From: Rhodobiaceae bacterium UBA4490 | GTDB lineage: Bacteria; Pseudomonadota; Alphaproteobacteria; Parvibaculales; Parvibaculaceae | Direction of reading: 5' to 3' | DNA length: 64,000 bases | NCBI GenBank assembly: GCA_002389665.1 | Contig: DGNO01000002.1 | Span: 691,624-755,623 of the forward strand | Part shown: piece by piece, positions 44,350 through 52,309 of the stretch | Numbering within the stretch: position 1 is the stretch's first letter | Layout of the letters: each line of letters begins with the position of its first letter | Position numbers and translations under genes: made by a program | The notes under the pieces: model-generated | The model's database searches: none | Seen by the model: only the letters and a program-made list of their open reading frames with translations | Told to the model about the DNA's origin: nothing

Positions 44350-45442
44350 GGCCCGCCTCCTTACGCTGCCGCATCAAAAGCCAGAAAAAGAACGGCCCCC
44401 CGACAAGGCTGGTCACGACACCGATGGGAAGCTCGGCCGGCAGCACCGCAAGGCGCGCGGCAATATCCGCTCCCACAAGAAGGCTGGCACCCAGCAAAAA
44501 AGACGCAGGCAGCACCAGCCGGTGATCGGGGCCGAAGGCGAGGCGCACAAGATGCGGCACGACAAGCCCGACAAAACCGATGACGCCGGTAAAAGCGACG
44601 ATGACGCCCGTCATCAGCGCGGTCGTGAAAAGAATGAGCCGCTTCACATGATCGGCATTGAACCCCAGAAAATCCGCCTCGCGCTCCCCGAGTAAAAACG
44701 CATTGAGCGCATGGGCAAGGCTGAGAAGCACGGCAAGCGGGGGGAGCGCGAAAAGCGCGATCCAGCCGACCTGCTGCCAGCTGGCCGCGGCAAGCGAGCC
44801 CAGCATCCAGAAATTAATGTCCCGCAATTCCTGATCGGAAGAAGCGAAAACCGCATAGCCGATCCCGGCGCCCGCCACCGCGTTTACCGCGACACCGGCA
44901 AGCAGCATGGTCGCGACATCCACCACGCCGCCGCGCGCCGCTATCCGGTAGACAAGCCCGACAGCTAGAAGCCCGCCGATGAAAGCCGCAGCCGGGCGCA
45001 GGTAATAGAAAAATTGCGGATCGAGAAACGGAAGCAGAAAGCTGCCGCCCAAGATCGTCGCCACCACGGCAAGCGCCGCCCCGCTTGAAACGCCGATCAG
45101 CGCCGGATCGGCAAGCGGATTGCGGAAAAGCCCTTGCAGCGCGGCGCCCGCCCCGGCAAGGCAGGCCCCGGCCATGGCGCCCAGCACAACACGCGGCAAA
45201 CGCACATGAAGCAGCACGGTTTCTTCCGCCCGGCTCACTTCGGTAAAACCGCCAAGCCCTAGCGCGTCCAGAATGATCGAGAGCTGATGGGAAACGGGGA
45301 TGGAAAGCGCACCCAGCCCCGCCCCAGCAAAAAAAACGGCGGCAAAGAAAAGCGCAAAGCCGGCAAGGATCAGGCTGCGAGGAGATGGATTTGCCGCCCC
45401 GCCGGCCTTGCGCCTGTTCTGTATCGCAGCGACGAGCGACAT
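44342..45442 (-). CDS. hmuU: Haem ABC transporter permease (FecCD family)
   Basis: A 366-residue permease with about nine to ten TM segments. LPRVVLGAMAGACLAGAGAALQGLFRNPLADPALIGVSSGAALAVV (blocks RVVLGAMAGACLAGAG and NPLADPALIGVSSGA) is the FecCD signature, and GVIGFVGLVVPHLVRL is the coupling region. The start is ATG at 45442, six bases past the hmuT stop; a TTG at 45451 is less likely. Partner of HmuT and HmuV. Confidence 0.93.
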   Translation of the reverse strand: MSLVAAIQNRRKAGGAANPSPRSLILAGFALFFAAVFFAGAGLGALSIPVSHQLSIILDALGLGGFTEVSRAEETVLLHVRLPRVVLGAMAGACLAGAGAALQGLFRNPLADPALIGVSSGAALAVVATILGGSFLLPFLDPQFFYYLRPAAAFIGGLLAVGLVYRIAARGGVVDVATMLLAGVAVNAVAGAGIGYAVFASSDQELRDINFWMLGSLAAASWQQVGWIALFALPPLAVLLSLAHALNAFLLGEREADFLGFNADHVKRLILFTTALMTGVIVAFTGVIGFVGLVVPHLVRLAFGPDHRLVLPASFLLGASLLVGADIAARLAVLPAELPIGVVTSLVGGPFFFWLLMRQRKEAGHA

Positions 45443-45447
45443 GGGCC

Positions 45448-46419
45448 TCAATGCTCTGCGCTATTCAATTGCGCGGCTTTTGCCGCAAGTTCCGGGTGCA
45501 GCACGCGAGCCAGTTTCTGCGCTGCTTCCGGCGTGCGCGGCCCGAAACCGAGCAGCAGCAGCGAATCCATCATCACGAAACGCCCCTCACGCCCGGCAGG
45601 CGTTTCCGCGACACCGGCAATTTCCAGCACCTTGTCTTTACCGCCCATGGCTTCGGCCACATGAGAGGGCACAACAATGACGTCCGGCGCCGCCGCAATC
45701 AGCGATTCCGCGGAGACAGGTTTCCAGTTTTCAAACTCGGAAAAGGCATTGGTGCCGCCTGCCAGTTTGATCATCGCATCGGCGGAACTTTCCGCGCCGC
45801 CGGCAAGCGGCGCCCCGCGCCCGGCCGAGAGCAGAATGACCACGCGCGGCGCGTCTTTCGCATCGGCGATCAGCGTTTCAAGTGCCTCGAAGCGCCGCGC
45901 GATTTTCGCTTCAAGCTGCTTGGCTTCTTCCTGAAGACCGAGCGCGGCGCCCACCGCGCCGATTTTCTGAAGAACGCCCGCAGAGCTCGTCTCATCCGGT
46001 ACGGTGACGACATTAAGCCCCGCCGCTTTGAGCTGGCGCAGCACGTCTTCAGGCCCCGCATCTTCCACCACAAGCAGAAGGTCCGGGTCCATCGCCACAA
46101 TGGGCTCGGCGGCAAGCTGGCGGAAATAACCGACCTTGGGCAGGTCTTTAGCGTCTTCCGGATAAAGGCTCGTGACATCCGCTGCAATCAGCCGCTCGCC
46201 CGCGCCCAGCGCATAGATGATTTCCGTGACGGCACCGCCTGCGCTTAAGACGCGCGCAGGCGCTTCAACGGAAGCTGTCTTTTCAGAAGCCGGGGACGCC
46301 GTCCCGCTTTCCTCCGCCCGAACCGCCGAAGCGGCAAAAGCCGCGAGCGAGAGGGAAAGCGAGACAGCAAACGCGCCGAGGACCTTGGCGCGCCCCGTGA
46401 AGGAGGCACTCCGCACCAT
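45448..46419 (-). CDS. hmuT: Haem-binding periplasmic protein
   Basis: A 323-residue periplasmic binding protein with signal peptide (LGAFAVSLSLSLAAFAASAVRA). The start of the mature fold reads RVLSAGGAVTEIIYALGAGERLIAADVTSLYPEDA. The Tyr in TSLYPE is at the position that ligates haem iron in ShuT/PhuT. The second lobe has GRFVMMDSLLLLGFGPRTPEAA, typical of the haemin subfamily. It shares one base with the hemS stop (TAATG), so translation is coupled. Confidence 0.93.
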   Translation of the reverse strand: MVRSASFTGRAKVLGAFAVSLSLSLAAFAASAVRAEESGTASPASEKTASVEAPARVLSAGGAVTEIIYALGAGERLIAADVTSLYPEDAKDLPKVGYFRQLAAEPIVAMDPDLLLVVEDAGPEDVLRQLKAAGLNVVTVPDETSSAGVLQKIGAVGAALGLQEEAKQLEAKIARRFEALETLIADAKDAPRVVILLSAGRGAPLAGGAESSADAMIKLAGGTNAFSEFENWKPVSAESLIAAAPDVIVVPSHVAEAMGGKDKVLEIAGVAETPAGREGRFVMMDSLLLLGFGPRTPEAAQKLARVLHPELAAKAAQLNSAEH

Positions 46420-47507
46420 TAGTGTGCCTCCAGCTTTTCAAGTTCCGAGACGATCTCGCGCCAGCCTTCCAGCTCCGGCTGACCGGGCTTGCGCTCGCCG
46501 AACATCATGGCGATCACCTCACCATCTGCGCCGAAAATTTCCAGCGAGGTGACAGTGCCGTCATCGGTCGGCTTGCGCACGATCCAGGCATCAGCGATGA
46601 GGTCTTCACGCAGATGCAGGTTAAAGCGCTCATCGAGCACATTCATCCAGGGCCCCATCTCCTTCAGGTTCTCCACGGGGCCGGTATGAATTTGAATGAG
46701 ACCCTGATTGCCGACGAAAATCATGATCGGCAGCGCCTTGTCGCGGGCCTTTTCAAGCGCCGCGCGGAACGCATGAACCGGCACTTTGACCGTGTATTCC
46801 CCTTCGGCAAGGCGGAAAGCCTGCGTGCGCCCGGCCTCAAGGTCCTTGAGCATGCCGAAGAACTGATGCACATCCTTGATGGCGCCCCAGCGGGTGAGGA
46901 GCGCCTCGCGGTCGATCTCGCTATCGGGCCGCTCCGCCGCTTTCGGGGCGCGCGGCTCGAGCGTCAGAAGGCCGGGCTCTTGATCATCGGCCAGATGCGC
47001 GCCAATCAACGCTTCGAAGGCGGCGTCATCGCTTTCCTCGCGCAGATAGATTTTGTGAATGGCCTCGCCGTCTTTCGCAAAAATCTGCAGGCTTTTGCGC
47101 AGACCCGAAGCGAGCTCTTCTTCCACCACAAAGGCATGCGCCCATTTGGTGAAGAAGAGACGCAGGTCCACATCCCGGGCAAGCGTTACACCGCCCGTTT
47201 CCGAGACGCGGATATCGCCGAAGGTGCCGACTTTCTCATGCACACAGGCCTCGTTGCGGGTCAGGATCATGACATCGCCGACCGCCGGCATGCCCTCGAT
47301 CAGCGCCTTCCAGCGCGTACCCAGCCGCCGCACCCCGTCGCCGATACGCACGGCAACCAGATCCGCCTCGCTCACCCCGAGCGCGCCTGCCGCATCGCGC
47401 ACACGCAGCCGGGGATTTTCCGCCCGCATCGCCGCATAACGCCGCTTGAGCGCGTCGGGATTTGCCGGGGAAGCGGAAAGGTCGATCGAAGAAACAGCCT
47501 GTGACAT
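46419..47507 (-). CDS. hemS: Haemin-degrading factor / cytosolic haem-handling protein
   Basis: A 362-residue protein with two structurally repeated halves, as in HemS/ChuS/PhuS. RVRDAAGALGVSEADLVAVRIGDGVRRL marks the N-terminal half (blocks RVRDAAGALGVSEADLVA and WKALIEGMPAVGDVMILTRN). The second half has His214 in WGAIKDVHQFFGML, the position of the axial haem ligand. It accepts incoming haem in the cytoplasm and may degrade it. 15 bases downstream of the receptor gene. Confidence 0.93.
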   Translation of the reverse strand: MSQAVSSIDLSASPANPDALKRRYAAMRAENPRLRVRDAAGALGVSEADLVAVRIGDGVRRLGTRWKALIEGMPAVGDVMILTRNEACVHEKVGTFGDIRVSETGGVTLARDVDLRLFFTKWAHAFVVEEELASGLRKSLQIFAKDGEAIHKIYLREESDDAAFEALIGAHLADDQEPGLLTLEPRAPKAAERPDSEIDREALLTRWGAIKDVHQFFGMLKDLEAGRTQAFRLAEGEYTVKVPVHAFRAALEKARDKALPIMIFVGNQGLIQIHTGPVENLKEMGPWMNVLDERFNLHLREDLIADAWIVRKPTDDGTVTSLEIFGADGEVIAMMFGERKPGQPELEGWREIVSELEKLEAH

Positions 47508-47522
47508 GAGAAAGTCCTTTCA

Positions 47523-49670
47523 TCACCAGGTGAAGGCGTAGGAGACGGCGATCTTGTAATCGCGGCCCGGTTCGTTCGCGTCGGTAAAGGCGCGCGCATA
47601 GGCTTTGTCGAAAATGTTGTCGATGCCGAGATCGAGCCGCACTCCTTCAAGCGCGCCGGAGGTGGGTGCCCAGGCGGCATAGATATCGTGCACGACATAG
47701 CCGTCGCGGCGCTCATTGGCGGCATTGACCTTGTCGAACTCATCCGCCGCTTCGATGCGCCAGCCGGCAAGACTGTCGAATTCCGGCAGTTTCAGCATGC
47801 TGTCGAGATGCAGCTGGTCCGGGGTGAGCACGCCGAGCTTGGCGCCCGTCTGCGTGTTCTCGCCGTCGACTTCCGAATAGCCGAGCACGAAGCGCACGCG
47901 CTCATTGTCGTAGCTCGCTTCCACTTCCGTCCCGTCGAGCTCTGCGTCCGCCACATTGAAGTTGCGCGTCGTGCCGTCACAATTGCCCGGAATGAACGGA
48001 TTACATTCGGTGAAGAAGGCCGGCTGCGTGACCTCAAGGTCGATGAAGTTTTCCCCGTCCGTGCGGTAATGAGAGGCTTTGACCTGGAAGCGGTCACCCT
48101 CCATCGCCACATCGTCAAAAGTTAGACCCGCGCCGAATTCGAACGTCTCGGTCGTCTGGGGCTTGAGGTCCGGATTGGCGATGAAGCGGTTCGTCGCCTG
48201 CTGCGAGCCGGGGCCGAAGCTGCCTGCCGGAATGGCGAAGTGCACGCCGGAAAGATAAAGCTCGTTGATATCCGGCGCGCGGAAAGCTTCGGCATAATTG
48301 GCAAAGACCACCAGCCAGTCGTTCGGCAGATAGCTCACGCCGACTTTCGGCGAGAAGGAATCGTCTTCCGTATCCGTTGCCGCAAGTGCGCTCGAGGCTT
48401 TGTAATCGTCATAGCGCACGCCTGGAATGACCAAGAGATCGCCCGGTAGAACGCCGAAGGGATTGTTCCAGGCAAGCTCGGCCTGAGCATAGATGCCGTA
48501 GAATTCGGTATCGGCATCGGGCACCCCGTCCCGGTTACCGGAAGCGGACGCCCCGTCCTGCTCGTCCCGGTAACCTTCCGCGCCATAGGTCAGCGTCATG
48601 CCCAGCGCGTCGCCGAAATCAAAACGCGAGCGGTTGTCGAGACGGAAGCCGAAGGTCTCCACATCGCGCTTCAAAAGCTCGCCCGCAGGCCCCGCACCAT
48701 TGTTGTCGAGGCGCAGCTCGTCGGCGGAAAATTCCTGGAAATAGACCACCGCATCGAGATCGATCAGCGCGTTGGACGGGTCTTTGAAATTGTAGCCGAG
48801 GCGGTAGGTATCGGACTGGATTTCCTTATCCACGATATCGTTTGCCGTACCGGACTGGCCGTTATTCGGTTCCTGCGCATCGTTGGTGAAACCGAGATAA
48901 GTCGCCGAAAGTTCGTGCCCGCCGCCCAGATCGTAATTGAGCTTGGCAAGGCCGGAGAGGAGATCGTCATCGGAAGCGCCAAGCTCGCCGCCATTCCCAA
49001 GACGGATCGACCCGGAGGACCGCCGCGTCAGCGAGCCGACGACGCCCAGCCCTTCGATGGGCGTCGCAAAAGCATTTGTCGTAACATGCCATTCGCGGTT
49101 CGCCGTGTGATAACCGGTCTTGGCTTCAAGCTGCGCGCTTTCGCCTGCCTGCAAATGTTTGCGCGCATCGAGCGTGCGGAATTCGATCACCCCGCCGGTG
49201 CCGCCGCTGCCGTAAAGGGAAGAGGCGCCGCCGCGCAGCACTTCGGCCTGTTCCACGACGCTGGGATCGAGGAAGAAACGGCCGTCATGGGCGGAGCCGA
49301 AATTCTGGCGCACCCCATCGATGAGGATAACGACATCGGAGCCGGAAAAGCCGCGCACGGAGGGCGTCATGCCGGTGCGGCGCGGGCCGGAGGTAAACTC
49401 GACGCCGGGCACATGACCCAGAATGTCCGCCGGAGTGGAAGCCTGGCGGCGTTCGATCTCGTCGCGGTCGATCACCGTCACCATGCCGGGAAATTCGAAT
49501 GCTTCGATCGGGCTGCGCGTTGCCGTCACGGAAATCGGCGCAATGCGCTTATCCGCTTCTTCTGCCGCAGCGACAGTGCTGAGCGCAGGCACCGCAACGG
49601 CGAGCGCAAGCATGGATACGTAAGTTTTCCGGCAATATGCCGTCTTATAAGTAGCCCCAAAAATGGCCAT
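47523..49670 (-). CDS. hmuR: TonB-dependent haem/haemoglobin receptor
   Basis: A 715-residue outer-membrane receptor. Signal peptide ends TVAAAEE. A short TonB-box candidate RIAPISVTATR follows, then a plug domain with ADILGHVPGVEFTSGPRR, VRGFSGSDVVILIDGVRQNF and EVLRGGASSLYGSGGTGGVIEF. The barrel contains the haem-receptor signature AEAFRAPDINELYLSG (FRAP) and NPDLKPQTTETFEFG (NPDL) with a His (GVHFAIP) between, equivalent to the key His of HmuR/HemR. The C-terminus ends SYAFTW, aromatic as expected. GGGGA precedes the ATG. It is the second gene of the operon after hemP, with a 140-base gap that holds no evident gene. Confidence 0.94.
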   Translation of the reverse strand: MAIFGATYKTAYCRKTYVSMLALAVAVPALSTVAAAEEADKRIAPISVTATRSPIEAFEFPGMVTVIDRDEIERRQASTPADILGHVPGVEFTSGPRRTGMTPSVRGFSGSDVVILIDGVRQNFGSAHDGRFFLDPSVVEQAEVLRGGASSLYGSGGTGGVIEFRTLDARKHLQAGESAQLEAKTGYHTANREWHVTTNAFATPIEGLGVVGSLTRRSSGSIRLGNGGELGASDDDLLSGLAKLNYDLGGGHELSATYLGFTNDAQEPNNGQSGTANDIVDKEIQSDTYRLGYNFKDPSNALIDLDAVVYFQEFSADELRLDNNGAGPAGELLKRDVETFGFRLDNRSRFDFGDALGMTLTYGAEGYRDEQDGASASGNRDGVPDADTEFYGIYAQAELAWNNPFGVLPGDLLVIPGVRYDDYKASSALAATDTEDDSFSPKVGVSYLPNDWLVVFANYAEAFRAPDINELYLSGVHFAIPAGSFGPGSQQATNRFIANPDLKPQTTETFEFGAGLTFDDVAMEGDRFQVKASHYRTDGENFIDLEVTQPAFFTECNPFIPGNCDGTTRNFNVADAELDGTEVEASYDNERVRFVLGYSEVDGENTQTGAKLGVLTPDQLHLDSMLKLPEFDSLAGWRIEAADEFDKVNAANERRDGYVVHDIYAAWAPTSGALEGVRLDLGIDNIFDKAYARAFTDANEPGRDYKIAVSYAFTW

Positions 49671-49810
49671 GTCAGTCCCCTCTAAAAACGCGAGTGGACG
49701 TCCTGGCTGGCTACCTAACCTTGGGTGCTGGGATGCAGGCTTTGGCTGGCTTGGACGCCTAAATGAATAGGTCTGGGCAGTGAGAGATCTCCCGCCACGT
49801 TTTACTTCGT

Positions 49811-50041
49811 CTACTTCGTCAGTATCAGCCGCCCTTTACTCGTTTCGCGCAGCCGATAGAAATCACCATGGTGATCGATGGTCACTTCCCGGCCCCCGCC
49901 GAAAAGATCACTTGTCTTGAGCACCTGGCCGCCGGAAAACGCCTGCGCGTTTCCTCCGGTCTGCCTAGCTTCACCTTCCGGCGCCCCATCTGGCGCACCG
50001 GACGGCTTCAACCGTAAGACCGGCCGTCTTTCATCTTGCAT
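49811..50041 (-). CDS. hemP: Haemin uptake protein HemP
   Basis: A 76-residue small protein. The C-terminal block SDLFGGGREVTIDHHGDFYRLRETSKGRLILTK (read as SDLFGGG, IDHHGDFYRLR and SKGRLILTK) is the HemP signature; the N-terminal half is disordered and Pro/Gly/Ala-rich. HemP is required for or activates haem uptake gene expression in several proteobacteria. The ATG at 50041 is adjacent to an in-frame GTG at 50044. It is the first gene after the iron-type operator and leads the whole haem operon. Confidence 0.92.
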   Translation of the reverse strand: MQDERRPVLRLKPSGAPDGAPEGEARQTGGNAQAFSGGQVLKTSDLFGGGREVTIDHHGDFYRLRETSKGRLILTK

Positions 50042-50095
50042 CACACGTCTGCCTGATTAGCTCCCGGTCCGGCGGATTTTCCGTCCGCCGCGATC

Positions 50096-50137
50096 TTCAT
50101 AACAAGAGTCATTCTCAATTGCAATGAGAATGACTCT
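50096..50137 (-). promoter_or_regulatory. Haem operon promoter with 33-bp Fur-type operator
   Basis: Perfect 13-bp arms AGAGTCATTCTCA (50105-50117) and TGAGAATGACTCT (50125-50137) flank ATTGCAA. The arms contain TGAGAAT/ATTCTCA like Fur 7-1-7 half sites. On the minus strand TTGCAA (50119-50124), a 17-base spacer, and TATGAA (50096-50101) form a candidate sigma-70 promoter lying inside the palindrome, about 50 bases before hemP. Bound repressor would block it when iron is plentiful. Whether the protein is Fur, Irr or RirA is not settled by the sequence. Confidence 0.78.
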
Positions 50138-50232
50138 CAAAACTAAAAGAAAAAAGCGTAGTATCTGTGGGGACTTAGAGAAAAGCGGGAACAAAGAGGA
50201 AATCCAACCGCAGGGGAACAGGCCGCCAAACC

Positions 50233-50814
50233 TCAGCGGTCGACCGTCTCGCCCGTCAACCCCGGCGCATTTCTGGGCGGCACGCCCGCGCCGATATCGA
50301 GATAGATATAGTCCATACTGGTATCGACGGTCAGCTTGCCTTCGGGCGGCTGCGCCATGTCCCCGCCCAGAAACCCGAGATCCTGCCCGAATGTCATAAG
50401 CATGGGTTTGCGCCCCGCCCCGCCGAGCAGCGGAAAGCAGGTAATTTCCAGAAGGCGGGAGACGCCCGTGTCGTAATGCACCGGCATAAGCTGCCAAAGG
50501 CCGCATGGATGGCTCACCATCAAATCGGCACTGTCGATGGCGCCCTGGCGGTATTCGGCAGGAAGGTAGGTGGCATAATCCGTCCCCGTCATTTCAAAGC
50601 GGGCGCGCTCGTTCAACGCGGTGCCGGCGAGACGGACACGCAGATAAGGCGGGCGGACGGGATCGACTTCGATGATCACCATTTCGGAGAGAAAAGCCGG
50701 CACTTGCTCCGGCACGAAATCGCGCAGGAAGGGCACCAATCCGCTTTTCGGAATGGCGCGCCACACCGCCTCGAAATCGAGGCTCGCCTGCGATCTATCG
50801 ACCTCACCGCGCAT
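50233..50814 (-). CDS. PAS_5-family protein
   Basis: About 193 residues, one PAS_5-type domain: FVPEQVPAFLSEMVIIEVDP, YLRVRLAGTALNERARFEMTG, and the family tail YIYLDIGAGVPPRNAPG. It is a distant paralogue of the protein encoded at 16689-17243. The open frame extends further upstream, but the part beyond 50814 overlaps the outer-membrane efflux gene in another frame and is not conserved-looking. It lies 76 bases after the RND efflux operon and may be co-transcribed. The function of the family is unknown. Confidence 0.72.
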   Translation of the reverse strand: MRGEVDRSQASLDFEAVWRAIPKSGLVPFLRDFVPEQVPAFLSEMVIIEVDPVRPPYLRVRLAGTALNERARFEMTGTDYATYLPAEYRQGAIDSADLMVSHPCGLWQLMPVHYDTGVSRLLEITCFPLLGGAGRKPMLMTFGQDLGFLGGDMAQPPEGKLTVDTSMDYIYLDIGAGVPPRNAPGLTGETVDR

Positions 50815-50890
50815 CGCGCATACCTGTGTTTCTCTCCCAGACACGATCACATCATGGCGAGGCGGCGTTAACAATTGGGAAATCGCAAAT

Positions 50891-52309
50891 TTATTTAAGA
50901 GGCGCCGTCGGCGCGCCTGCCGCTGCATATAAGTCGATAAAGGCAAGCGCCAGGTCGCTTTTTGCGATGGCAAGTTCCTGCCGGTTGGAAAGGAGCGAGC
51001 GCTGCGCATCGAGCACTTCTGTAAAACTTGCAAGACCCTGGGAGTAAAGATTCTCGGCCTGCTGAAAGGCATCCTCACTCGCTGCCACCGCTTCGCTGAG
51101 ATAATCCTGCCGCGCCCGCGCGGAGAGGACGGAGACAAGCGCCGTTTCCACCTCGCTCAGCGCGTCCAGCACACTTTGCCGGTAGAGCAGCAAAGCCTCG
51201 CGGGCCCGCGCTTCGGCCGCGCTGATTTCCGCGCGCCGGGTGCCCGCATCGAAAAGCGGAATGTCGAGCGTTGCCGACAGCGTTGCCACCACCACTTCGG
51301 CAACGTTCCCGCTCCCCAGATCCGCCAGATTGAAACTGAGCCGGCCCGGCAAGGACAGCAGGGGATAAAGATCGGCCTCTTCCACACCGATCAATGCCGT
51401 GGCGCGCGCAAGCTCGGCTTCCGCCGCGCGAATATCGGCGCGCCGGCGCACCATCTCCCGCGGCACTCCTGCTGCAGGTCCGCCGCCGAAAGCGGGAATA
51501 GACCCCTCGCCAATCCCGGCCTTTGCGAAATCCCCGGCCCGCTCACCCGTCAGTACCGCCAGCGCATGCAGCGCGGCCTGCGCGCTGCGCCCAAGCTGCG
51601 GGGCTTGCGCGCGCGTTGCCGCAAGATCGGCCTCGGCCCGTTTCACATCGAGCCGGGCCGTCAGCCCCGCCTCGAAACGCGTTTCCACAAGGCGTAAGGT
51701 CTCCCGCTGCAATTCAAGCGACTGATTGACGAGACCGAGACGCGCATAATCCCGCCGCGCTTCGGTGTAGCGCCGCGCCACGTCCGCCGCCGTCAGCCGG
51801 GCAATGTCCTCTTCCAAAAGCGCGCGGGCCAGGCTTTCCGCTTCCGCCGCTTCCACGGCCCGCCGCTGCCCGCCGAAAAGATCCGGCACCCAGGAGAAGA
51901 GCGCGCCCGCGCCGACTTCTCCTTCCGTCTGCCCATTCTGCCCGCCGCCGCCCGTGCGGCTGGCAACATCGCCGGTAAGCGCGCCGTCAAGCTGCGGGCC
52001 GCCTGCGCCGGCTTCTGCCTCGACAAGCGCGCGCGCCTGAAGCAGCCGCTCACGGGCCGCGGCAATTTCATAATTTTCACTAAGTGCTTCGGCGATGAGG
52101 CCGGAGAGCCGGTCGTCATTAAAGCCCTGCCACCACAAGGTCTCCTCGGCCCGCGCGCCTGCCTCGTCAGGCAGCGCCGCGCCGAACCCCGCGCCCGCAT
52201 CCGGCTCGGGCGGCACAAAGTCAGGCCCCACCGTGCAGCCCGCCAGAAGCAGAAATCCGGCACCGGCAAACGCGCGCATCAAAGCACTTTTCTTCACAAG
52301 AGTTCTCAT
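50891..52309 (-). CDS. Outer-membrane efflux lipoprotein (TolC/NodT family)
   Basis: A 472-residue outer-membrane channel protein. A lipoprotein signal with lipobox LLLAGC places the lipidated Cys near residue 25, followed by TVGPDFVPPEP, the usual NodT/OprM entry. Two repeated helical halves include LIAEALSENYEIAAARERLLQARALVEAEAG (first), and YPLLSLPGRLSFNLADLG with EVLDAQRSLLSNRQELAIAKSDL near the end. Translationally coupled (ATGA, 52306-52309) to the RND pump. It completes the tripartite efflux complex. Confidence 0.93.
   Translation of the reverse strand: MRTLVKKSALMRAFAGAGFLLLAGCTVGPDFVPPEPDAGAGFGAALPDEAGARAEETLWWQGFNDDRLSGLIAEALSENYEIAAARERLLQARALVEAEAGAGGPQLDGALTGDVASRTGGGGQNGQTEGEVGAGALFSWVPDLFGGQRRAVEAAEAESLARALLEEDIARLTAADVARRYTEARRDYARLGLVNQSLELQRETLRLVETRFEAGLTARLDVKRAEADLAATRAQAPQLGRSAQAALHALAVLTGERAGDFAKAGIGEGSIPAFGGGPAAGVPREMVRRRADIRAAEAELARATALIGVEEADLYPLLSLPGRLSFNLADLGSGNVAEVVVATLSATLDIPLFDAGTRRAEISAAEARAREALLLYRQSVLDALSEVETALVSVLSARARQDYLSEAVAASEDAFQQAENLYSQGLASFTEVLDAQRSLLSNRQELAIAKSDLALAFIDLYAAAGAPTAPLK

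Noticed and set aside
50105..50137. 33-bp palindrome before hemP as a transcription terminator
   Set aside because: No U-tract follows on either strand, and it overlaps a good promoter before an iron-type gene; an operator fits better.
50815..51138. N-terminal extension of the PAS_5 protein at 50233-50814
   Set aside because: The extra residues overlap the efflux channel gene in another frame, are Arg-rich and do not resemble the family. ATG 50814 gives the normal length.
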